64,000 nt of DNA. Source: Lysobacterales bacterium (GTDB lineage: Bacteria > Pseudomonadota > Gammaproteobacteria > Xanthomonadales > SZUA-38). This document shows, in pieces, positions 1 to 10,600 of this stretch (its first letter is position 1; each line of letters begins with the position of its first letter). Made by a program: the position numbers and the translations under genes. The notes beneath the pieces are model-generated. The model saw nothing but the letters and a program-made list of their open reading frames with translations. It was not told the DNA's origin and made no database searches. The stretch is taken from contig JANQOZ010000085.1 of the NCBI GenBank assembly GCA_028285525.1, positions 186,001-250,000 of the forward strand. The letters run 5' to 3'.

Positions 1-1171
1 CGAAGGTGGCGCGGCTGGCGCGGCTCGCCAGGCGGGCCGTGTAGCCAACCGGGCGCCAGGGCGAATCCAGCTGAGCCATGGTGGCGAGATACACCGCCTC
101 TTTGCCAGCCGCCAGCAGCGGACTGGCGGCGGCTGCGTTGCCCGCCACGAGCCACGTAGTGATGTCGCCAAAGGCGATCAGGGTTGGCGTACGCGACGGC
201 CGGAAGTCTTTAAGCGGCCTGCCGCGGAGGAAGCGATCGACGTTACCGCCGGCCAACTCTCCCATGTCCATCGCGTGATAGGCCTGCTTGGCGATGGGGG
301 CCGCGAGCGCGGCGCTGTCGCCCGCAACAAACAAGGCATCGCTGGCGGCGCTCTGGAGCGTATCGCGCACCGGCAGCCAGGGCTCGTCGGCTGCCTTCAG
401 TTCCGCGTCGCGCAGGAAACCAGGGAGTGAGAGACCGGCCGTCCAGATACAGAGATCGGAAGAAAGCCGTCGGCCGTCGTCGAGGGAAACGGATCGGGCA
501 CTCACCGACTCAACCGCAACTCCGGTGATCACGTCCACACCGAACGCCTTGCAGCGCTCGGCGGCATCCCGACCGACCCGTTCGGGTTGTTGTGACAGCA
601 GCCGAGTTTCCTGCTCCAGCAGGTGAACCTCGAAGCGCTCGCCGCAGTGGCGTCGGCGCAGGATTTCCCCGACCGTTTCGACCCCCGTGATGCCGCCGCC
701 GACTACCACCACCTTCGCCGGGCGCTTGCGGCGGCCCAGCCGGTCCAGGGCTGCGCCGATCCGTTCGGCGTCCGCCACCCGACGCAGCTTCATGGCGTGC
801 TCTTCGACGCCAGGCACGCCAAAGTTTGCGCCCTGACTGCCCGCGGCGACCACACAGGCGTCAAAGTGGAAACGTTGATCGTCCTCGGTAACCACACTCT
901 GACCCGCGACATCGATTCGCACAATCCGCGCCTGCACAAACTCATGGCCATAGCGGGCGATCGCGGGTCCAAAAGGCAGCTTGACCCCGTCAGCGCGTTT
1001 AACGCCCGAGAGGATTTCATGGATGTTGGGCGTCCACTCGAACTCCGCCATCGCGTCCAGCACGGTCACCCGGTAGCGGCAGGAAAGCTGAGCCGCCGCC
1101 CGGAGACCGGCAAAGTTAGCGCCGACGATGACAACACGGGGTTTTCTGGAACGGCACTGGGAGGACGACAT
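1..1171 (-). CDS. FAD/NAD(P)-dependent oxidoreductase, type II NADH dehydrogenase-like (3' end outside window)
   Basis: An uninterrupted minus-strand frame begins at ATG 1171 and runs off the left edge, giving about 390 residues. Two Rossmann dinucleotide motifs are visible: an N-terminal FAD site (VVIVGANFAGLRAA, with Asn where the second glycine of GxGxxG usually lies) and a second site near residue 150 (VVVVGGGITGVE). A later FVAGDSAAL segment matches the C-terminal FAD-binding ATG/GD motif. This order is that of the pyridine nucleotide-disulfide oxidoreductase fold as used by Ndh-type NADH:quinone dehydrogenases and sulfide:quinone reductases. No redox-active CxxxxC is seen between the motifs, which argues against glutathione-reductase-like enzymes. 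The electron acceptor and the membrane-anchoring C-terminus cannot be judged because the end is missing. Confidence 0.85.
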   Translation of the reverse strand, partial: MSSSQCRSRKPRVVIVGANFAGLRAAAQLSCRYRVTVLDAMAEFEWTPNIHEILSGVKRADGVKLPFGPAIARYGHEFVQARIVRIDVAGQSVVTEDDQRFHFDACVVAAGSQGANFGVPGVEEHAMKLRRVADAERIGAALDRLGRRKRPAKVVVVGGGITGVETVGEILRRRHCGERFEVHLLEQETRLLSQQPERVGRDAAERCKAFGVDVITGVAVESVSARSVSLDDGRRLSSDLCIWTAGLSLPGFLRDAELKAADEPWLPVRDTLQSAASDALFVAGDSAALAAPIAKQAYHAMDMGELAGGNVDRFLRGRPLKDFRPSRTPTLIAFGDITTWLVAGNAAAASPLLAAGKEAVYLATMAQLDSPWRPVGYTARLASRASRATF

Positions 1172-1293
1172 AAGCGGGCGTGACACCTAAAGGAGAGCGT
1201 AGAGCTTAAATCACAGCTCTAGAGTACAAACACCAGAAGTGGGTTGGCGGGGGCTTTATCTCAAGGCCGCTTGACTGAGCGCCTGCAGGTAAT

Positions 1294-2751
1294 TCAGTTG
1301 CGGCCATCCGTGGGGACAATCGCCTCCGCCTCGATTTCAACGAGGTATGGATCGCCGATCAGGCGTGCCTCGACCAGCGTGTTCGCCGGACGGATCTCGG
1401 CAAACCGTTCACCGTGAGCCCGGGCCACCGGCTCCCAAAGCTCCGAGTCAGCAACAAAAATACGGGTGCGCACCACGTCTTCCAGCCTACCGCCCAGCGA
1501 TTCGATCGCCGCTTCGATCTTGTCGATCACAAAGTGTGTTTGCGCAGCCGGGTCACTGCCGCCGATAACGCGATCGCCATGGGTGGCCGTTGTGCCCGAG
1601 ACCAAAACCCGATCCCCCGCCCTCACCGCCCGGCAGTAGCCCGCCAGCGGCTCCCAGGAGGTGCCGCTGAAAACGCGATGGCGGCCTCCCGAATCAACCT
1701 CTGCCGCAAACACCTTCGGAACCTCTTCGAGGTGATCGCTCAAGTCTCCCGCCGCAGTCAGGAACGGCGGCTTGCGGTATTCGTCGCCACAGTTACCCGG
1801 GATTGGTCCGAACTGACTGAGCACCTGCGCTAATTCCTCTCGATCTGCGTCGGACAGGCTGACCGAAAAAATCTTTTGGTTTTCCGACACGTGATCACCG
1901 TGGCCAAGACGTGCGCCGAGAATGACGCCGGCAACGGCCGGCTGATCGAGCATGTAGCGGCTGGCCAGCACCGGGACGCTGACCTGATGGCGATGCGCGA
2001 CGGAAACTGCCACCCGCAGCAGGGACTGGAACGCGCGCCACCCGCCACCCGCATCGATGAAGCGCTTGTATTTCATCTGCGACCACGTTTCAGGCTTCAC
2101 CGGCTCAGGCTGGTCCAGCCAGCGCTCGGACAGGAAGCCACCCGCCAGCGTGCCGTAGGCAAGCAGGCTTACCCCGAACTCCTGGCAGACGTCGCTCATC
2201 GCGCCAGCCGCGCGCTGGTCGATCAGAGAAAAGCTGAGCTGATTACTGACGATCGGCAGCCCGCTCGCCAGCGCGACCCGCAGATGCGCGGCGTCAAAGT
2301 TGGTCACGCCCAAAGCACCGATCAGCCCTTCCTCACGAAGTTCGGAAAGGTAGTAGAGGGCGTCCAGCCACGACGGGTCCGGATAGTGCCACGCGTGATA
2401 CTGCAGCAATTCGAGCCGATCGGTTTGCAGCCGCTTAAGCGCTCGTTCGACGCCCCGGCGTACGTCTTCCCGGGTTGTAGGGCCGGGCTTCGGAACCCAC
2501 TTCGTCAGCAGCTGGGCCGTGCGGCCTGCGGGGTGTGAGGTCAGGAACTCACCGGCGATCACTTCCGCCGACCCGTAGTGATCGGCCATATCAAAGGTTG
2601 TGAAGCCCGCCTCGACATAGGGCGCCATGTGCCGCGCTGCCGCTTTGGGGTCGAGGGCCGCACCGTCGCGCTCAAGGTCTGCGATTTGCCAAAGGCCGTT
2701 GAGGACCCGGGATATGACGAGCCCCGGCGCGAGTTCGGCTGTCTCTACCAT
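1294..2751 (-). CDS. Aldo/keto reductase fused to a RidA/YjgF-family domain
   Basis: A 485-residue cytoplasmic protein. The N-terminal ~330 residues are an aldo/keto reductase barrel: the catalytic Asp and Tyr lie in FDMADHYGSAE, the Lys in LLTKW and the His in QYHAWHYPD. About 50 residues then lead to a RidA/Rid7-like C-terminal domain (AGDRVLVSGTTA, VVRTRIFVAD with the substrate-binding Arg, ending IEAEAIV). RidA proteins deaminate reactive enamines/imines; pairing with a reductase suggests carbonyl or imine detoxification, which is inference. ATG 2751 was chosen because a longer in-frame TTG start (2814) would lie inside the upstream permease gene, and GCAGGA sits just before ATG 2751. It follows the permease stop by 25 bp, so the two are probably cotranscribed. 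Confidence 0.9.
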   Translation of the reverse strand: MVETAELAPGLVISRVLNGLWQIADLERDGAALDPKAAARHMAPYVEAGFTTFDMADHYGSAEVIAGEFLTSHPAGRTAQLLTKWVPKPGPTTREDVRRGVERALKRLQTDRLELLQYHAWHYPDPSWLDALYYLSELREEGLIGALGVTNFDAAHLRVALASGLPIVSNQLSFSLIDQRAAGAMSDVCQEFGVSLLAYGTLAGGFLSERWLDQPEPVKPETWSQMKYKRFIDAGGGWRAFQSLLRVAVSVAHRHQVSVPVLASRYMLDQPAVAGVILGARLGHGDHVSENQKIFSVSLSDADREELAQVLSQFGPIPGNCGDEYRKPPFLTAAGDLSDHLEEVPKVFAAEVDSGGRHRVFSGTSWEPLAGYCRAVRAGDRVLVSGTTATHGDRVIGGSDPAAQTHFVIDKIEAAIESLGGRLEDVVRTRIFVADSELWEPVARAHGERFAEIRPANTLVEARLIGDPYLVEIEAEAIVPTDGRN

Positions 2752-2776
2752 CTGGTGTCCTGCAGCCCGACGCTCA

Positions 2777-4246
2777 TCAGTCGGGAAGCTGAGAGAAACG
2801 GTCCCGCCAAACAACGCCGGAGCGGCTCAGCATGATGCGACGGAACAGATAGACGCTGGTGCCAAGACCCATCACCAGCAGCCAGACCCAGGTTGAATGG
2901 AAGTACCAGGCGCTCACCTCGCCGCTCAGGTCTTTCCAGACATGAATCACCAGAAACCCGGTCAGCAGCAGTGCACCCCCGATACCCACAACCTGCTGAG
3001 ACAGACGTGAGGTCAGCGCCGTAATTTCCCCGGCAAGCCTGGCGTTCACGCGCGGCAGGGTCAGCACCGTCACGCACATCAGCAGAAAATTCACGAGCAT
3101 CGCCGTGACCATGATGTCGATGCCCAGAAAAAAATCGCCGGCAAAATGGCTTCCCAGAACCCCGATACTCGCGATGGCGCCGCTCAAGGCCAGCGCAACG
3201 TGCGGCGTATGAAAGCGTGAGTGCACCCGCGCCACGCCTCGGGGAAAGATGCCGTCCTCGGCCCAGGCGAACATGAGACGCGACACCGCCAGCAGCATGG
3301 CCGGTAGATCATTGATCAGGGCCACGGCGGCACCCGCCAGTATCGCCGCGCCCAGACCCGCCGGCAGGAGGTAGGTCAGCAGCCCTGGCGCTGAGATGTC
3401 GAGCCCCTGCGCCTGCTCAGCCACATACCACCACGGGACCGCGTGGTACACCGCAAAGGCAAACAGAAAGTAAAAGGCGCCCACAGCGGTGATGGCCAGC
3501 AGGATGGCCAGAGGCAGGTTCCGGGATGGCTTGCGCGCCTCTCCGCCGGCCTGCGCGATCGCATCAAAGCCGATAAAGCTGGAAAACATCAGCGCGGCCG
3601 CTGACAGGAACGTCATCCAGCGCCAGGGCGCATCTGGCTCTTCGCCCACCGCCTGCCCGTCACGGGCCAAAACAGCCGCGGAGAAATCCCCGTGGTTAAA
3701 CCAGAATCCGGCGAAAATCACGATCATGCCGAGACCAAACATCAGGAACATCATCGGGACGAGCGTTCGCGCATAGAGCTTCACGCCCAGCACGTTGATC
3801 AACACAAAAAGCCAGATCAGACCCAGCGCCAGGCTGACGCGAACCGAGCCGATCTTGAGGTCGGCCGCAAGGTCCGACCAGCCGAGCGCGGCCGCGATAT
3901 CCCAAAGGAACGGGATGATGACGTAGGCAATCACGCCGATCACGATGGAGAGTCCAAACCACTGAGAAAAGCTGGCGATAAAACCCAGGTACGGGCTCAA
4001 GCCCCGACTCGCGTAGAGATAACTGCCGCCAGGCCGCGGCATGGCAGAAGCGAGGGTGGCGTAAGCAAAGGCAGCAAACATCGCCGGAATGGCGGCGAAA
4101 ATAAACGCCGGCAACACGTACGGCCCGATGCCCGGCACGCTGCGATGCACCATGAACGGCACTACGTTGATTGACGCTCCCAGCATGGCGCAAATGCCGG
4201 TGGCGGTCAGTCCCAGCAGACCGAGGTGTCTTTTGAGTTGGGGCAT
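2777..4246 (-). CDS. APC-family amino acid/polyamine permease
   Basis: A 489-residue polytopic inner-membrane protein with about twelve hydrophobic segments. The N-terminus (LGLLGLTATGICAMLGASIN) matches the glycine-rich TM1 of amino acid-polyamine-organocation transporters, and a second conserved stretch (FSSFIGFDAIAQAGGEARKP) corresponds to the TM6-loop consensus of that superfamily (GFDAIAxxAEExxxP). The substrate is not readable from the sequence. It lies 69 bp downstream of the acyl-CoA dehydrogenase gene and 25 bp upstream of the aldo/keto reductase-RidA fusion, on the same strand, so import of an amine or amino acid that the fusion enzyme handles is a plausible but unproven link. Length is normal for the family. 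Confidence 0.88.
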   Translation of the reverse strand: MPQLKRHLGLLGLTATGICAMLGASINVVPFMVHRSVPGIGPYVLPAFIFAAIPAMFAAFAYATLASAMPRPGGSYLYASRGLSPYLGFIASFSQWFGLSIVIGVIAYVIIPFLWDIAAALGWSDLAADLKIGSVRVSLALGLIWLFVLINVLGVKLYARTLVPMMFLMFGLGMIVIFAGFWFNHGDFSAAVLARDGQAVGEEPDAPWRWMTFLSAAALMFSSFIGFDAIAQAGGEARKPSRNLPLAILLAITAVGAFYFLFAFAVYHAVPWWYVAEQAQGLDISAPGLLTYLLPAGLGAAILAGAAVALINDLPAMLLAVSRLMFAWAEDGIFPRGVARVHSRFHTPHVALALSGAIASIGVLGSHFAGDFFLGIDIMVTAMLVNFLLMCVTVLTLPRVNARLAGEITALTSRLSQQVVGIGGALLLTGFLVIHVWKDLSGEVSAWYFHSTWVWLLVMGLGTSVYLFRRIMLSRSGVVWRDRFSQLPD

Positions 4247-4315
4247 TGGGCTTCCAGCGAGGGCCGGCTCAATATGCCGACTGCAAACCGTGAGCGCAAC
4301 CTTACCAGCGGCCGG

Positions 4316-6130
4316 CTACTGGCCCGTGAACTGCTCCGGCGTTACTCGAACGTTGATATCGTCCAAGCTCGCAACCGTCTGCAGCGCCAGGTCCGCCTTT
4401 GGCAGCTCATAGCGGAAGAAGAACTGGCAACCGGCCAACTTGCCCTGGTAGAAATCATGGTCATGACGTGAGCCATCATCGCTGGTCGCCATGTCAAGCG
4501 CGGCCTGGGCCGCCAGCGCCTGCTTCAACCACAGCCAAGCGACGACAACGTGTCCAAACCCGTCGAGGAACAGGGTAGCGTTCGCCATCGCCAGCTCGGG
4601 GTTCGGGCAGGCGGTAACCACCTGAACCGTCTGATCAACCTGTTCCAACACGGCCTCCAGCCGGCGGGCCAGTCCGCTGAGACGCTCGTCCGCTGCAGCG
4701 CGGTCGAGGTCCGGCTGAATCTCGCCGCGCAATACCCGCAGCGCCGCACCGTCACCCATGCGAACTTTGCGACCGAGAATGTCGAGCCCGTGGATCGCGT
4801 GGGCACCTTCATGAATGGCGTTGAGCCGATTGTCGCGATACAGACGCTCCACCGGGTAGTCGCGCGTGTAGCCGTAGCCGCCCAGCACCTGGATAGCCAG
4901 CTTGTTGGCCTCGAGGCAGTACTCGGACGGCCACGATTTGGCCACCGGCGTCAACAGCTCAAGCAAGGCCGCCAGCGCCTGGTGTTCCTGACGGTCCGAG
5001 GTCAGCTTCTGTCGATCCAGCAGGCTGGCGCAGTAAAAAATTAGTGCCTGCCCACCCTCGACAAACGCCTTTTGTGTCATCAGCAGCCGCCGGACGTCGG
5101 CGTGCTCGATCAGCTTGACCTGCGGCGTCGTGGGGTCTTTGCTCCCCAGCCGCCGCCCCTGAGCGCGCTCGCGCGCGTAGTCCAATGCGTAGAGGTACCC
5201 ACCCAGCGCAGCCGCCACCGAGCCAAGCCCAACGCCGATGCGCGCCTCGTTCATCATGTGGAACATATTGGCCAGCCCCTCGTTCTCACGGCCGACGAGG
5301 TAGCCCACGCAGTCTCCCGACTCACCAAAGTTGAGCAGGCAGTTGCTGGTGCCACGCTGCCCCATCTTGTGGTTCAGTCCGGCCACAGCCACGTTGTTGA
5401 AATCACCCAGGCTGCCGTCGTCGTTGACGCGGATTTTCGGGACCAGAAACAGCGAGATCCCGCGCACACCGGGAGGCGCATCCGGCGTGCGCGCCAGCAC
5501 CATGTGCACGATGTTTTCGCTGAGGTTGTGGTCTCCCCCGGAAATCCACATCTTGGATCCGGTCAGGCGGTACGTACCGTCGCCGGCCGAAACGGCTGTC
5601 GTACGGATATCGCCCAGCGAAGAGCCAGCCTGCGTTTCGGACAGGCACATCGTGCCGAACCAGCGACCTTCGAGCAGGGGCCCCAGGAACTTCTCCTTGA
5701 GCTCAGCGCTGCCGCAGGTCTGCAGCAGGTTGGCGTTGGCGGCGGTGAGAAAAGCGTAGTTGGCAACGCCGGTGTTGGCGCACATAAAAATGCCGCTGAT
5801 AGCCTGCGTGACCAGCCAGGGAAGCTGCATACCGCCGACCTCGCTATCGAAGCCTGCGGCCATAAAGCCCGCCTCGCGAAAAGCGTCGAGCGCCTCGAGC
5901 GCTTCCGGAAGCACTTCGACCTCACCGTCCACAAAAGCAGGTTCCGTGGCGTCTGCCGCCGCCGCGACCGGCTGGAACTTCTCCTCAGCCAGCGCCTGGG
6001 CGGCATCGAGCACCGCGGTGATCGTATTGCGATCATAGTCCGCATAACGCTCGGCCTCGAGCAGCTTCGGCAGCTGAAACAGCTCGTCCAGATAAAAATC
6101 CAGGTCACGACGATTGACGATCAAGGACAT
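4316..6130 (-). CDS. Acyl-CoA dehydrogenase, long (DmdC/AcdA-type) subfamily
   Basis: A 604-residue flavoprotein of the longer acyl-CoA dehydrogenase subfamily that includes 3-methylmercaptopropionyl-CoA dehydrogenase (DmdC). Visible signatures are FGTMCLSETQAGSSLGDI (FAD/substrate loop), KMWISGGDH, and QVLGGYGYTRDYPVERLYRD followed by IHEGAHAIHGLDILGRK, where the Glu aligns with the catalytic base of YEGT-type enzymes. The usual aromatic residue before the Glu is His and the Thr after Gly is Ala. A C-terminal extension (~450-604) matches the extra helical domain of the subfamily. It starts 11 bp after the serine hydrolase gene. The acyl substrate cannot be assigned; dmdC is not claimed because many paralogues share this architecture. 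Confidence 0.9.
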   Translation of the reverse strand: MSLIVNRRDLDFYLDELFQLPKLLEAERYADYDRNTITAVLDAAQALAEEKFQPVAAAADATEPAFVDGEVEVLPEALEALDAFREAGFMAAGFDSEVGGMQLPWLVTQAISGIFMCANTGVANYAFLTAANANLLQTCGSAELKEKFLGPLLEGRWFGTMCLSETQAGSSLGDIRTTAVSAGDGTYRLTGSKMWISGGDHNLSENIVHMVLARTPDAPPGVRGISLFLVPKIRVNDDGSLGDFNNVAVAGLNHKMGQRGTSNCLLNFGESGDCVGYLVGRENEGLANMFHMMNEARIGVGLGSVAAALGGYLYALDYARERAQGRRLGSKDPTTPQVKLIEHADVRRLLMTQKAFVEGGQALIFYCASLLDRQKLTSDRQEHQALAALLELLTPVAKSWPSEYCLEANKLAIQVLGGYGYTRDYPVERLYRDNRLNAIHEGAHAIHGLDILGRKVRMGDGAALRVLRGEIQPDLDRAAADERLSGLARRLEAVLEQVDQTVQVVTACPNPELAMANATLFLDGFGHVVVAWLWLKQALAAQAALDMATSDDGSRHDHDFYQGKLAGCQFFFRYELPKADLALQTVASLDDINVRVTPEQFTGQ

Positions 6131-6141
6131 GAAGAAACCTG

Positions 6142-7659
6142 TTATCGATTCGGGTGTGACGCGAGCCAGCTCTGAGCCTCTCGCGTATACCAGTGGGTGG
6201 AGAAGTTTTCGGCGTCAACAATAGCGCGATAGTGCCCCGCTGCAAGAGCGGGTTTGTCCGCAGCGGCATAGAGCTCGGCGAGATAATAATGGGCGTAAGG
6301 GTTGTCCGGCTGTTCAGCCAGGAGTCTTTTACCGAGGGATTCCAGCTCTGAATCCCAGTTTTCGCGAAGGCGCAATTCGCGATGAAACGCCACGGTTTTG
6401 AGAAACATCACGGCGTGCATCACGTTCAGATCGCCCCGCTCCTCCCAGTCCGAACGGGTGGGCAGCAAAAGAGCGAGCGCATCCTGAGCCGCCTCAAAGT
6501 GAACTTCGTCAAAGCGCGCCAGAAACACGCTGGTCATCAGGTCGGCCTTGGCGCGCTGCGTCTCGCTCGGAAGCACATGGCCCGGCTCACTCAGGAAAGT
6601 TTCCAGAAACGCCAGCATCAGCGGTGAGCCCGACACGTCTCCATTGATCAGCCTTGCGGCGTCGCTGAGCAGATTGTTGTTGGCCAGGGCAATCATCTGC
6701 AGCTGCCTCGCGGGCACGATCACCCACAGACCGGCAAATCCGTCGTATTGACCGTATGCCCAGAGGATCTGGTGCCCGGCCACCTCCTGAACAAAAATCC
6801 CCAGGCCGTAGGGCAGACCGGGCTTATAGGCCGAGGTGAGCCGCGCCCAGGACCGACCGGTGAGCAGGTCGTTTCGCAGCAGCGCCTGCCCAAAGCGAAT
6901 AACGTCCCGGGGCGTTGCCACCAGGCCCGCCGAGGCGGACACGCCAAACTCGTGATCCATCGCTTCGCTGCGACCGTCGAAGCCGTGGGGTGTGGCCAGG
7001 CGCTTGCGAACAGGTTCCGACAGCGTTCCCGGTTGATAAAGGTAGGTGTCGGACAGGCCTAGAGGTTGAAGGACCCGTTCCCGCAGCAGTTCACCGAAAG
7101 GCTTTCCACCCACCTTCTGCGCGACAGCGGTGAGCAGCCCGAAGCGGAAGCTATAGTAGAAACGCTCACCGGGTATGCCCTGGGAGGTATGCGAGAGCAG
7201 GTGCTGAACCTGGACATTGTCGTTAAGCCCACTGGCCGGCAGCCAGCGGGTGACCGGATCGGTGAGCCCCAGCCTGCCCTCCTCCGCCAGGTCGGCGAGC
7301 AGAACCGCACTGTAGACCTTGGTCAGGGATGCCAGGGGAAACAGGGTCTCGGCGGTCACCGCCTGCCCCGATTCAACGTCCTGATCGCCGAGGTAAGCCT
7401 GAAACAGGATACGGCTGCTTTTACTATCGACGCCGTTGACAACCTCAACCGCCACCCCGGGCACATGAAAGTCGCTCTTCAGCGATTCGAGCTGTTGAGT
7501 GAAAGATGCATAGTCATCCTTGGGAGTCTCTGCCTGCGACCACGACTGCGGGATGGTGCTCAGCCACAAAATGGCGGCCAGCCGCCGGCTGATTTTGCCG
7601 GTTCGGCGCGCGCTGGGAGCGGTTTTTGTGCTGCTACTGCGCCTGCTGCGCGTGGGCAA
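6142..7659 (-). CDS. Exported beta-lactamase-family serine hydrolase
   Basis: A class C beta-lactamase/esterase-fold protein of about 505 residues. The nucleophile motif SxxK is SLTK in FPLASLTKVYSAVLL; a YYSFRFG segment occupies the YxN position, but with Phe where Asn is expected. Homologues include esterases, D-aminopeptidases and penicillin-binding-like proteins, so the activity is open. The C-terminal ~150 residues look helical, with TPR-like stretches (NPYAHYYLAELYAAADKPALA). A hydrophobic segment ending in SWSQA suggests export. No ATG lies near the beginning. TTG 7659 is preferred because GGAGA stands 6 bases upstream; the reading frame would then overlap the RND pump gene by 26 bp, suggesting translational coupling. 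Confidence 0.82.
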   Translation of the reverse strand: MPTRSRRSSSTKTAPSARRTGKISRRLAAILWLSTIPQSWSQAETPKDDYASFTQQLESLKSDFHVPGVAVEVVNGVDSKSSRILFQAYLGDQDVESGQAVTAETLFPLASLTKVYSAVLLADLAEEGRLGLTDPVTRWLPASGLNDNVQVQHLLSHTSQGIPGERFYYSFRFGLLTAVAQKVGGKPFGELLRERVLQPLGLSDTYLYQPGTLSEPVRKRLATPHGFDGRSEAMDHEFGVSASAGLVATPRDVIRFGQALLRNDLLTGRSWARLTSAYKPGLPYGLGIFVQEVAGHQILWAYGQYDGFAGLWVIVPARQLQMIALANNNLLSDAARLINGDVSGSPLMLAFLETFLSEPGHVLPSETQRAKADLMTSVFLARFDEVHFEAAQDALALLLPTRSDWEERGDLNVMHAVMFLKTVAFHRELRLRENWDSELESLGKRLLAEQPDNPYAHYYLAELYAAADKPALAAGHYRAIVDAENFSTHWYTREAQSWLASHPNR

Positions 7660-10600
7660 TTTCCGTCTCCAGCTTGCGAACCTCTTCAGAACGGACTCGG
7701 CCAAAACGTCCGAGGAGCAGATAGATCACCGGGGTCACGTACAGGGTAAACAGCGCCGCAAAACCCAGACCGCCGAAGATCACCCAACCGATCGACGCCC
7801 TCGCTTCCGCGCCGGCACCGCTCGCTAGAATCAGCGGCAGTGCCCCGAGTACCGTGGACACGATGGTCATGGCCACCGGCCGCAGGCGCACCTCAGCACT
7901 CAACGCTATTGCCTCTTTGACCGACATGCCGCGGTCGCGCAGCTGGTCTGCGAACTCCACCACCAGAATCCCGTTCTTGGCCATCAGCCCGATCAACAGA
8001 ATCAGCCCCACCTGGGAGTAGATGTTGATCGAGGTGCCGGTCAGGAATAGGGCCGCCAGCGCCGCCGCAACGCCCAGAGGCACAGTGAGCGTCACCACCG
8101 TTGCGCTGACAAATCCTTCGAACTGCGCGCAAAGCACCAGGAACACCACCAGCAGCGCCACACCGTAAGTCACCGCCACGCCGCGAGTCGATTCTTCCAG
8201 GGTGGCGGCCTCGCCGCGGAACATCAGATTGAGACCGGGCGGCAGGGCCTGCTCGGCCAGTCGCTCGATGTCGGCAACCGCGTCGGCCAAAGGCACACCG
8301 GTTGCGAGATCGACGTCCACCTCAATCGCGCGGCGCTGACCGTGCCGGTCGAGCTGGGTCGCGACGCCCGTTTCGGTTACCGTGACCAGGTTTGTGAGCG
8401 GCACCAGCCGGCCGTCAGCGGTACTCACATGCAGGGACATCAGATCAGTTGGGTCGTTGATCTGTTTGATGGAAGCCTCGAGCAGCAACGGGACCGCCTC
8501 GTCGTCGATGTTCAGATCAACCACCTCAATGCCGTCGATCGCGGCGGTCAGCGTACTGGCCAGTCCGGCCAGCTCAACGCCCAGTTCGCTGGCTCGCTGG
8601 CGGTCGATCTGAATCGCAAGCTGGGGCTGGGTCGGAGCAAACCCGATATCGGGATTGCGCACGAGCGTGGATTGCTCGGTAATTGCAGCCGCCAACTGCT
8701 TGGCACCCTCGAAGATTTCCTCGTAGTCGCTGCCGGTCACCGCAAACTCCAGCCCGCCGCCCTGACCGCGCAGGTTGAGGCTGTTGTCGCCGTAGACCGA
8801 AACTCGAGCGCCCGGCAGATTGTCCAGCTTGCCGCGCAGCTCCCGGATGATCTCACCCTGGCTGCGTTCGCGCCGACTCCAGTCGGCGAGCGGCAGCGTG
8901 ACGCCGCTGCGGTGCGGATCCCAGGTGCCAACGACGGTAAAGATGTCGGTCACTTCGCCGCTGGCGCGGTAGGGCTCCAGGATACGTTCGATCACCTGAG
9001 TCTGGGTTTCGATGTAGCCCAGGCCGACACCGTCCGGTCCACTCGCCCTGACCCGCACGAGACCGCGGTCCTCGGTGGGCAGCAGCTCTTTGTCCAGCAG
9101 CGGATACAGGGCTGCAGCGCCGGCTGCGGTGCCCAGGGCCAGCAGCAGCGCCAGCAGCGGCCGCGCCAGCGCGGCAGAAAGGGTGCCGAGATAAAAGCTT
9201 CTTAGCAGTGAGCCGGCAGACTGCAGCAGCCCGCCGCGCGCCTCCGTCTCTTCAGTTGATTCTCGCTCGACCGTTCGGGTTGAGGCCAGGCGAGAAGCCA
9301 TAGCCGGAACCAGCGACAGCGCCACAAAGCTGGAGATGGCAACCGCCACAGCCAGCACGAAGCCAAACTCGCGAAACAGGCCTCCGGCAGTGCCGGGCAG
9401 AAACGCGATCGGAATGAACACCGAGATCAGTACCGCGCTGGTGGCAATCACGGCGAAGTAAACTTGTCGGGTACCGATCACCGCCGCTGCACGCGCGCCC
9501 ATGCCCTGGCTCGCCTTACGCTGAATGTTCTCCAGGACCACAATCGCGTCGTCCACCACCAGCCCCGTGGCCAGCAGCAGCGCCAGCAGCGTCAGATTGT
9601 TTACGGAAAACCCGCCGAGCCAGATCGCCGCGAGCGTGCCGATCAAGGCAACCGGTATGGTGACGGCCGGCACCAGGGTGGCCCGGGCTGAGCCGAGGAA
9701 GACCCAGATTGTCGTGATCACAATGGATACGGTCAGCGCCATGGAGATCAGCAGTTCGCGGATCGACTTCACGATAAAGGTGGAGCTGTCGTCAGTCACC
9801 GCGAGCGACAGGTCTTTGAACTGACGTTCGAGCTGCGCGCTGCGGCTGCGCACCGCCTCCGCGATGCTGATGGTGTTGGAGCCCGCCTGTCTAATGACGC
9901 CAAGACCGATCACCGACAGACCGTTGAGGCGGGAGTACTGGCTGGCGTCCGCCGGGCCGAAATACACGTTGGCGACGTCGTCCAGCCTGACCTGCGGCGT
10001 CAGCATCAGTTCGCGAACCTGCTGGGCGGTCGTCACCGAGGCATTGGCGCGCACCAGCAGCTCCTGCACGTCCGAGCGCAGGCTTCCGGCGGGCACGTCG
10101 AAGGGCGCCTCGCGCAGCACGGTTTCAACATCGTTCATCGACAGGTTGAAGCTGGTCAGGCGAAGCGGGTCGACGACAACGCGAAGCTGGCGGCGGCGGC
10201 TGCCGGAGACGGTGACGTCGGCCACCCCGTCGATGGAGATCAGCTCGGGAATCACATCCTGCTCAACAACCCGGGCGAGCGCGTCGTCGGTCAGCGTCTC
10301 GCTGGTCGCCGCAACCGTGATCACCGGCTGGGCGTCCTGGTCGGCTTTCACGACGAAGACGTTTTCCACCCGATCGGGCAGCTGCCGGCTGACCCGGCTG
10401 ACGGCTTCACGCACCTCGGCGGCGGCGGCGTCCAGGTCAACGCCCGGGTTGAATTCCGCAAAGATCCGGGCGGAGTTTTCCTCGGATGCCGAACGGAGCC
10501 GGTAAAGCCCCGACACGCGCGCCACGGCGCCCTCGAGAATTCGTGTTACCTCGGCATCCATGGTCTCCGGGGAGGCCCCGGGAAACTCGGCGCGCACGCT

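Noticed and set aside
1201..1220. AGAGCT...AGCTCT inverted repeat between the FAD oxidoreductase and the AKR-RidA gene
   Set aside because: The 6-bp arms are themselves near-palindromic and common; there is no T-tract and no neighbouring regulator.
5072..6175. Long plus-strand open frame of 367 codons opposite the acyl-CoA dehydrogenase gene
   Set aside because: It is antisense to a well-supported enzyme gene; its composition is Arg/His/Gln-rich with no recognisable domain, typical of a mirror frame in GC-rich DNA.
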